From: Amphimedon queenslandica | Lineage: Eukaryota; Porifera; Demospongiae; Haplosclerida; Niphatidae | DNA length: 25,542 nt | Assembly (NCBI RefSeq): GCF_000090795.2 | Contig: NW_003547072.1 | Span: 1-25,542, forward strand | Direction of reading: 5' to 3' | Shown: positions 19,595 to 25,542 of the stretch, piece after piece | How positions within the stretch are numbered: position 1 is the stretch's first letter | How the letters are laid out: each line of letters starts with the position of its first letter | Made by a program: the position numbers and the translations under genes | Notes under the pieces: model-generated | What the model was told of the DNA's origin: nothing | What the model saw: only the letters and a program-made list of their open reading frames with translations | The model's database searches: none

Positions 19595-20714
19595 TTATTT
19601 CAAGAGTTAAAACTTAAAAACTTAATATGTAACAGCTTACACAATAGTTAAACACATGATACAATGTCTGACATTTGTTTTAGATTAAATTTCTCCTTTT
19701 AAAAGTAACAATTAATAGCCACTACTATTAAACTATTAATACTATTATAGCAATTGAATTGATTGATCTCTTCTGATGCTTTTCAGCCTAAGAGGAAGAG
19801 AGAGAGAGAGAGAGGGGGGAGGGAGGGGCGAGGGAGGGAGAGAGAGGGGGGGAGGGGAAGAAGGAAAAGACAGTTATGAGCTGTGCATGTGGTCCCTTAG
19901 ATAAAGCCATGATCAGTAGTGGTCAGTAAGGATTGTAAGCTGTAAGCTATATAGATCTAGCTTTGTATGTTTAGGGCAAATCTGAGAACAAATCTGACTG
20001 GGAGAGATTAGTAATAGGAAGACTAAATCCTGGTTTCCATATAGTTGTGGCTGTTGTATGTGTTCTGTGGTTAGCATACAACTGTTGTAGAGATAGACCT
20101 GGGCTAGCTAACTCCACAATTGTTGAAACAGTGTTCAGTGTTGTAAGGCTGTTGTAGGGGCTATAAGGTAAAGTAGAACAATTACAACAATTTTATAGTT
20201 GCATGGGTCTATGGCTCATATGCTCATATTCATAAGACTGCATGGTTTTTTAAAATTATGTAAAAGCAATGTGTACATATAACTCTATAAACTAGCCTTA
20301 AGTTTTAATCGTAAAATTTTGTTTTCTCATTTACATGTAGAGGTATATGTGTAAGTTTTTTATGCTCAAAAGTTTGAACTACATGTACATGTACATACAT
20401 GTAATGTAATATAATAATTAATTTTATAAACTGTTACCTTTTCCAGTTGTTTGATGCCTTCAGTGACTTTATAAATTAAGTGTCGATCCTCTCAACATTG
20501 TAATCAATCCTATCTAATATTGTACCCTGTAATTAATAACAAGAATAGTGATAAGTATAGGTTATACACCGTAACATCGAGGTTGCTATGGGATTTATTT
20601 TACTGAGGGATGCAGTCCCGAGGTATTCTTGCTTCCCAAACCCTCCCCACCCAAATAACTGTATGTAGGCTGGGGAATGGTTTAGATGGCGAGACTACAT
20701 TCTCACAGCAACAC
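19595..20714. other. Intergenic region between the NLR and A4
   Basis: About 1.1 kb without a recognised gene. It contains the polypurine tract at 19790-19869 and ACATGT/GTACAT-rich stretches around 20380-20400. The remainder shows no coding structure on either strand. Confidence 0.6.
19790..19869 (+). repeat. 80-base polypurine tract with G-quadruplex potential
   Basis: The strand is purine-only apart from one C at 19829. It starts as GA repeats and then has closely spaced G runs (19814-19857) separated by one to three bases, satisfying the four-run G-quadruplex pattern. It lies 195 bases past the NLR stop codon. Confidence 0.85.
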
Positions 20715-21636
20715 AGAGTTACTATAAATATAGGATTGCTGTAGACATTGCTCGTACATTGTTGGGGATAGGATTAATAATCATATTATTTGTTCTTGCT
20801 ATAAGAGTATATTTTAGTGTGAAGGGATCATTTATAAGTTTTCATTATAACTATGAGACTTATGCTGTGTTTGTTTTCTTTGGAGCATTAATGGGAGCAG
20901 TAAGTGCTTTGACTGTAGGCCCAGAGCCAATTGTTGGACAACCATTATCTGGTAAGAATAAAATCAGTGATCATTATAGTGATCATTACTGAAGATGCTC
21001 TGTAAGCATTCATTTTAGTCTTGGGTTTTATACATTATATTTGTATTTGCTTATTGTATTGCATTGAAGCCTTTATTGAAAATTGTTATAACCATTAGGA
21101 TACAGAGGAAGAAGGCAACTTGCCATCAATAGTGAAGAGATGGCTATTTACGTGGGTCAACGATTACCTGAAATAGCAGGTAAATTCTTTAAATTAATGT
21201 CTAATAATTGCCAAGCTCTTTTTGTTATTCTTGATTGTGGATTTTTTTATAGATGATAATTACTATTAGAGAAAACTCACTCATCAACATATTGGCAGCA
21301 TCTGCAACAGTTAGCTTCAACCAATTTCTAGCTCTAGTTTTAGGTAAGCATTTATGTGATTTACATATGCCATATAATCAATACTGGCATTGTAAGCCGA
21401 GAAAAAATTAATGATGATTGTTCTAGGCTATTCAGGGAGACTTATGCTAAGAAATCGAAGCCTCAGTATAGTTTCTGCTACTATTTTTGGAGGAGTTTGT
21501 GGAATGGCTGTCACTAGACTTATTATAAAGATTAATGGTGTTGATGGTACATTTTTCATGTGTTTTGCAATAGGGGGCTCAGTGGGAGCATTTGCAGGGA
21601 CCACAGCTTTTGACAAATTAATGGGATATCCTGGTA

Positions 21637-21675
<39 letters not shown>

Positions 21676-22166
21676 TTGCTAATTGTTAAAATTATATACT
21701 TTAGGTGGCCATTCTCGCAGAGTTACTAGATATAGGATTGCTGTAGATGTTGCTCGTACATTGTTGGGGATAGGGTTAATATTATCATTATTTATTACTG
21801 CTATAAGTGTGAGTTTCAGTATGGCTGACTCATTTTTAAATTTTCGTTATAACTGAGACGCATATTGCGTCCGTTTTCTTTGGAGCAGTAAGTGCTTTGA
21901 CTGTAGGCCCAGAGCCAATTATTGAACAAATATCATCATTTGGTAAGAATAAATAATCAGTGATCACTTTACCTGTATTTGTAGGTTATGATACAAGATC
22001 TAGTGTTGGATTGAGCATATTACGTTCTTGCATTGGATTGGAATAGGAACAGGAGCAATGGTTGGATCAGTTGCACTTAGTAATTTCATTCCAAATGAAC
22101 ATATTATGGGTGGTCTAATTGGAGCTTTTTTGGTTATAAGTACTGCTCAAACCTTCTATCTCATTA
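20715..22166 (+). pseudogene. A4: rearranged, frameshifted copy of the A gene family
   Basis: The order is abnormal. First comes an exon 7-type piece (20715-20951, A2-like) with part of its intron, then an abrupt switch at about 20980-20990 to the end of an exon 3-type sequence. Next follow exon 4 (21099-21179), exon 5 (from 21253), exon 6 (21436-21633, intact), exon 7 (21705-21942) and exon 8 (21985 to about 22166). There is no CARD-like exon. Damage seen: a one-base insertion in exon 5 (ATGATAATTAC versus ATGATATTAC in A2), a frameshift to TGA in exon 7 plus a 12-base deletion, and a small duplication and a one-base loss in exon 8. It retains the AAT microsatellite (21635-21674). It is an unequal-recombination product and is unlikely to encode a working protein. 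Confidence 0.85.
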
Positions 22167-22224
22167 ATTATTGTTATTATTAATTATTATTAATTATTAT
22201 TACATTGCATTCGCCATATCCTAC

Positions 22225-22292
22225 CATAATGGGCGTGCCTGGGTGGGGCTTCAGCTAGCTTCATTCAGATCATTCAATACAGTCCTACTCCT
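22225..22292 (+). promoter_or_regulatory. Proximal promoter of A5, conserved with A2
   Basis: This is the same ordered block as upstream of A2: GGGCGTGCC (22231-22239), GGGTGGGGCT, CAGCTAGCTTC (22252-22262), then TCCTATGGCAAA at the start. Bases are matched closely while flanking sequence differs, which is consistent with retained function or a recent shared duplication. Confidence 0.5.
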
Positions 22293-23706
22293 ATGGCAAA
22301 CACAGGTAGATTTACATTTACTCTTGCTAAACTCATTTGATTTTCCTTTGTAGATGCTCCAGAATACATTATACTTAAAGATCATCTCGCTGATGTTATT
22401 GATTTATTAGCTGGGAATGCTCCAGTCATTACACAATTTTCAAACCACCTCTTCTCATCTGGTCTCATTCCTAAAGAGGTACATCTCAATCAGAAGAGAA
22501 GTCCTTTAGATAGAGCCACTCAACTTATTAATTCAGTTTTTTCTACAATTGGAGCTCATTCTGATCCTAGCAGTGTCTTCCGTGGGCTTGTTACTTCATT
22601 GGAAAAGGTTGGCCTCACTGACATGGCTATGAAACTTCAGCAAAGTCTTGGTAAGTATAATTGGGTGGTTTCAGAAAATTCTAATAATTATGCCAATTTT
22701 TAGGAGTAAAGACCCACATCCGGCCACTTAAAGCAGCCATTTCCCAATCACCAACTGTGATTCAATTCAGCTCTAAAGATGAAGTAGCACAAAACATTGA
22801 TAGTCTCTACGACCAATTTTCTGACCTTGTTACAGATCTTAGGAATCGATTTGAAGAATTAGTATCCGAGGGTAAATTAAAATTAATACAAGTTGCTCGA
22901 CAAGCTGCAGAATATTTACGAAGGCCAGTGAAAAGCTTACAAGCAGATGACATTGATGAATTATTTGACTCTCTTCAGCCTCATTATGATTTTCTCAACT
23001 GTAGCTTACTTAGAAAGCTCATCAATAAGTTTCTTGCTGGTGATGAATTGCAGTTGTCTTTATCACAATATATTGGTAGTATGGATAACCTTTTAGAATT
23101 ATCCCAATTGAAGCACATTCGATCAGCCATCAAAGAAAAGCTACTGTTTTTATCATCCCCAACTACTGGTGAACGCACCGTACTCGTTGTTTTTGAGCTA
23201 CACAGCAGATGGGAAGAAATGACTTTAGAAAATTTTAAGAGAGTCCTTAGTCATTACTTTGGATCAAATGCTGATCTCTTTAGTCACATTTACTTTGATT
23301 ATGGATCACTCATTATTAAGATGCTGATACCAACCTCAACCTTACAGTTTGTAACAGATATACTTATTGCCAAGAGAAGCTCAATGAATAGAATTGGTAT
23401 ATTTGAAGTTGCTATCAATGGAAGGACCATGTTGAGTATAGATAGCACTGATATTAATTTTGAAAAATCACTTTTGGATTCAGGAGATGATTTTGAGGCA
23501 ACATTGTTGTTGAGATTAGGAGCTAATTCTTACAATGAAGGTAAGCATTCATTTTAGTGTTGGGTTTAATGCATTATATCTGTACTTGCTTATTGTTTTG
23601 CATTGAGGCTTTTGTTGAAAATTATTAGGAAACAGACAAAGGCAACTTGCCATCCTTAGTGAAGAAAGGGCTAATTATGTGGATCAACAATTATCTGAAA
23701 TAGGAG
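22293..23706 (+). CDS. A5: CARD-like family member lacking the membrane exons
   Basis: The exons are 22293-22305, 22354-22650, 22704-23540 and 23629-23706, all phase 1 and without stops. They encode the CARD-like domain (APEYIILKDHL), the helical region (VKTHIRPLKAAISQSP) and the first linker (GNRQRQLAILSEERANYV). It is closest to A1, and intron 2 is almost identical between them. Exons 5-8 are not found in the remaining 1.8 kb, where transposons begin just past the donor. If intron 4 is read through, translation adds KYYRIAQSF and stops, giving a soluble protein of about 418 residues. It may be a 3'-truncated gene, a gene with a very long intron that continues beyond the window, or a pseudogene. 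The intact frame argues for recent loss or continued use. Confidence 0.7.
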
Positions 23707-23825
23707 GTAAGTATTACCGTATAGCACAAAGTTTTTGATGGCTGTAACTTTCGCAGATTTGCTTTAAAATCCCTTTGCAGATTTAATTTTCATAAATTTA
23801 TGCTGTCTGCCATCTTGTACTGTAA

Positions 23826-24608
23826 TACCATAAATTTTCAAATAAAAGCCCAGGCATTCATTTCTTTCCAAGACAAAAAATTGCATAAAATAGAAAAGTA
23901 AAACGGGGATTTGAACCTGGAACTCGAAGGTTAGGCCATTTGGGACACTCTAAAGGTTGTGGTACCTAATGAGTAAAATGTGCGTATCTATACTTGGAGC
24001 AGGGTTGGGGCTGATTATGATTACAATTGTAATCGATTGTAATCATTACATGTTTCAATGTAATCATAATCACAATCGTAATCACATTTTAAAATTTTAA
24101 TAATAATAATAATTGTAATCGTAATCACATTTTTGTTAAAGTTCGATACTTATCATAATTATAATCATACCCATAATTATGACATTCAAAATGATCATTT
24201 AATTTCATATTGTTAGCAATAACACCTGCATCTAGTGAATCTGTTGAGAAATTTTCTCTATATGGGTGGAAAAAATTTTTCGGCTTGAAAGATGTTGCCT
24301 ATCAAATACATGTATTTTGTTTAAAAAACTCATGTTTATAAGATGCAACACTAATTTTGAGCAAAAATTTTTCTATCATAATAATGTCTAATACAGGGAC
24401 GTAATCGTAATCATAATCATACCAAATGGCAGGGGTGTAATCGTAATCATAATCACTTTTAATGACAGCTGTGTAATCGTAATCGTAATCACTTTTAATG
24501 ACAGGTGCGTAATCGTAATCATGAATTTGTAATCGACCCCAACCCTGACTTGGAGATTCTTACCAAGGTGTTTATTCAAGCCCGGCCTTTATTTGAACAT
24601 TTACGGTA
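23826..24608. mobile_element. MITE with long inverted ends, interrupted by a hAT-like element
   Basis: The left end TACCATAAATTTTCAAATAA (from 23826) matches the reverse complement of the right end ending at 24608, TACCGTAAATGTTCAAATAA. Similarity extends about 27 bases with four mismatches. Removing the nested element at 24000-24547 and its duplicated 8 bases leaves about 227 bases. A TA target duplication is possible but not separable from the ends. An ATTACCGTATAGCAC sequence at 23713, directly after the A5 donor, may be the end of another element. Confidence 0.65.
23992..24555. mobile_element. hAT-like element with internal GTAATC hexamer repeats
   Basis: The element covers 24000-24547 (548 bases). 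Perfect 11-base inverted ends CAGGGTTGGGG are present at 24000-24010 and, reversed, at 24537-24547. Identical 8-base target duplications ACTTGGAG flank it (23992-23999 and 24548-24555). The interior near both ends is built from GTAATC/ATAATC hexamers (24020-24140 and 24400-24535). There is no transposase. It is nested inside an older MITE. Confidence 0.9.
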
Positions 24609-24741
24609 ATTTGATTTCATGGAAGTAATCTTAGAGCCCGCCTCCACCTCAAACTCACTTTTCAAGGCACTCCAGAACTGTGAAATACAGCTCTTGAAAA
24701 TTTTGCACTATATCTATACAGTATTTTACTGGTTGGCCTCG

Positions 24742-24773
24742 CCCAGCTTTGCGTAGGCGAGGACTAGGTACTC
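24742..24773. repeat. Dispersed 32-base repeat, inverted partner at 14557-14588
   Basis: This is an exact reverse complement of the upstream copy. It also contains a local 7-bp stem, CCTCGCC (24737-24743) with GGCGAGG (24756-24762). Confidence 0.8.
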
Positions 24774-25542
24774 AGTTGTCTGTCTGTCATTCATTCTGTG
24801 TGCTATATTTTGTCTTTGAGAATGTATATCTTTACAATCGCGTGCTCTAAATCTGTGAGAGCTTCTCTTCTGTTAGGAAAAGTCTTGCTTTACTGCCTCG
24901 AGATGTTTAGAGAGCAGCTCTAGGTAGTACAAGCTTTTTAACTCACGAGAAAATGCCCAGCAATAGCGGTAGTACTCTGGAGGTAAATGAGACTCTCCCC
25001 CCCAGTAGATCAAGACTATTTATTCATTTCATTTGTGTGGAACTCTTTAAATCTTGTTGGTGAGTTATAGCTACTCGAATTTTATCCCGAGTGAAGTGCT
25101 GTAGCAGTTAGTTCACTAATCTAAGGATCCTAAACTCTCTCAAGTCACTCAATCTATCTAGGCAACAGTATTTGTGCCATTATAACATCATATAGCGCTT
25201 AGAAGAAGAGAAAAAAACCTGAAGCTTCCCTCTTACATTGTCTTGCTGCATTATTGCATAGATAATAGAGTAAATGAAAGGGATTGGAAACGGGGCGTAG
25301 CAACAGGAAATGCGGGTTGGGTTACCACGTGACAACCATGAGTGTTTTGATTGATTTCCCATCTCCTCCATTGGTGAAGTTGCTCTGGCAGGATTTCGAA
25401 GGAAATTTGTGCTGCTCCAGGATAGCGCTTGCTTTTGATATATAGCCTATTCCACATAGAATTTTTAGAGCTACCTGTAGCAAGGTTTTTATCTCCAAAA
25501 AGCCATTTGCAACCAGTTAGAGGTACACAAAGTCGCCTGTTT
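24774..25542. other. Terminal stretch without a recognised gene
   Basis: About 770 bases with no domain or exon pattern I recognise. A palindromic CACGTG E-box lies at 25326-25331, 6 bases before a short plus-strand frame starting at 25338 (MSVLIDFPSPPL, followed by a GTGAAG donor-like site). It could be a first exon of a gene running out of the window, but there is no second exon to test this. Confidence 0.4.

Noticed and set aside
23905-23985. tRNA-like sequence on the minus strand with a GGTTCAAATCC box B
   Set aside because: The T-arm and acceptor stems do not pair well and box A is poor. At most it is a degraded tRNA-derived SINE fragment inside the MITE.
24016-24535. GTAATC repeats considered as a CRISPR-like or telomeric array
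   Set aside because: The repeats are degenerate hexamers bounded by transposon ends and a target duplication; there are no spacers and no telomeric unit.
25338-25445. Possible first exon MSVLIDFPSPPL with a nearby CACGTG E-box
   Set aside because: A single short frame with no second exon or homology in the window; too weak to call a gene.

Overview
This window looks like an invertebrate animal genome, most likely a demosponge of the Amphimedon type. It is AT-rich and gene-dense, with many very short introns (about 43-60 bases). It carries a canonical eukaryotic ribosomal protein gene, a NACHT/LRR immune receptor with a virus-like 2A peptide, and many small DNA transposons. I infer the sponge assignment from recalled family knowledge; no search was run.

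Layout. Bases 1-2301 hold two tandem TLC-domain membrane protein genes on the minus strand, the first cut by the window edge. Between them sits a non-autonomous hAT-like transposon (554-1436) with a perfect 8-base target duplication. A shared upstream region of about 340 bases separates the second TLC gene from RPS12 (2643-4370, plus strand, five coding exons). RPS12 intron 2 is filled by a roughly 186-base tandem repeat, and intron 4 carries a well-formed C/D-box snoRNA candidate.

From 4506 to 12891 three complete paralogous genes lie head to tail on the plus strand (called A1, A2 and A3 here). A broken copy (A4, 20715-22166) and a 3'-truncated copy (A5, 22293-23706) follow further down. I reconstructed their exons by hand. 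Every internal intron is phase 1, and the reconstructed frames are open from ATG to stop. Each intact protein of about 655-675 residues has an N-terminal CARD-like death-fold domain, a long helical middle region, a variable linker, and a C-terminal block of six glycine-zipper-rich membrane segments. In A1 and A2 three exons each encode one two-helix hairpin. I do not recognise this architecture as a named family.

Between A3 and A4 lie a decayed LINE reverse transcriptase fragment (13019-13924), a 3' scrap of an NLR gene (14068-14310), and a four-exon NLR gene (15522-19594). The NLR encodes an N-terminal leader, a hydrophobic stretch ending in a 2A-like peptide (DVELNPGP), a CARD-like domain on a phase-1 exon homologous to that of the A genes, a NACHT ATPase and degenerate leucine-rich repeats.

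Taken together, the locus pairs an NLR sensor with an array of membrane proteins carrying a related CARD-like domain. A homotypic CARD contact between the cytosolic sensor and the membrane proteins is the obvious hypothesis, perhaps for immune signalling or membrane permeabilisation. It is inference from domain content and proximity. The last 1.8 kb holds nested transposons and about 770 bases in which I recognise nothing.
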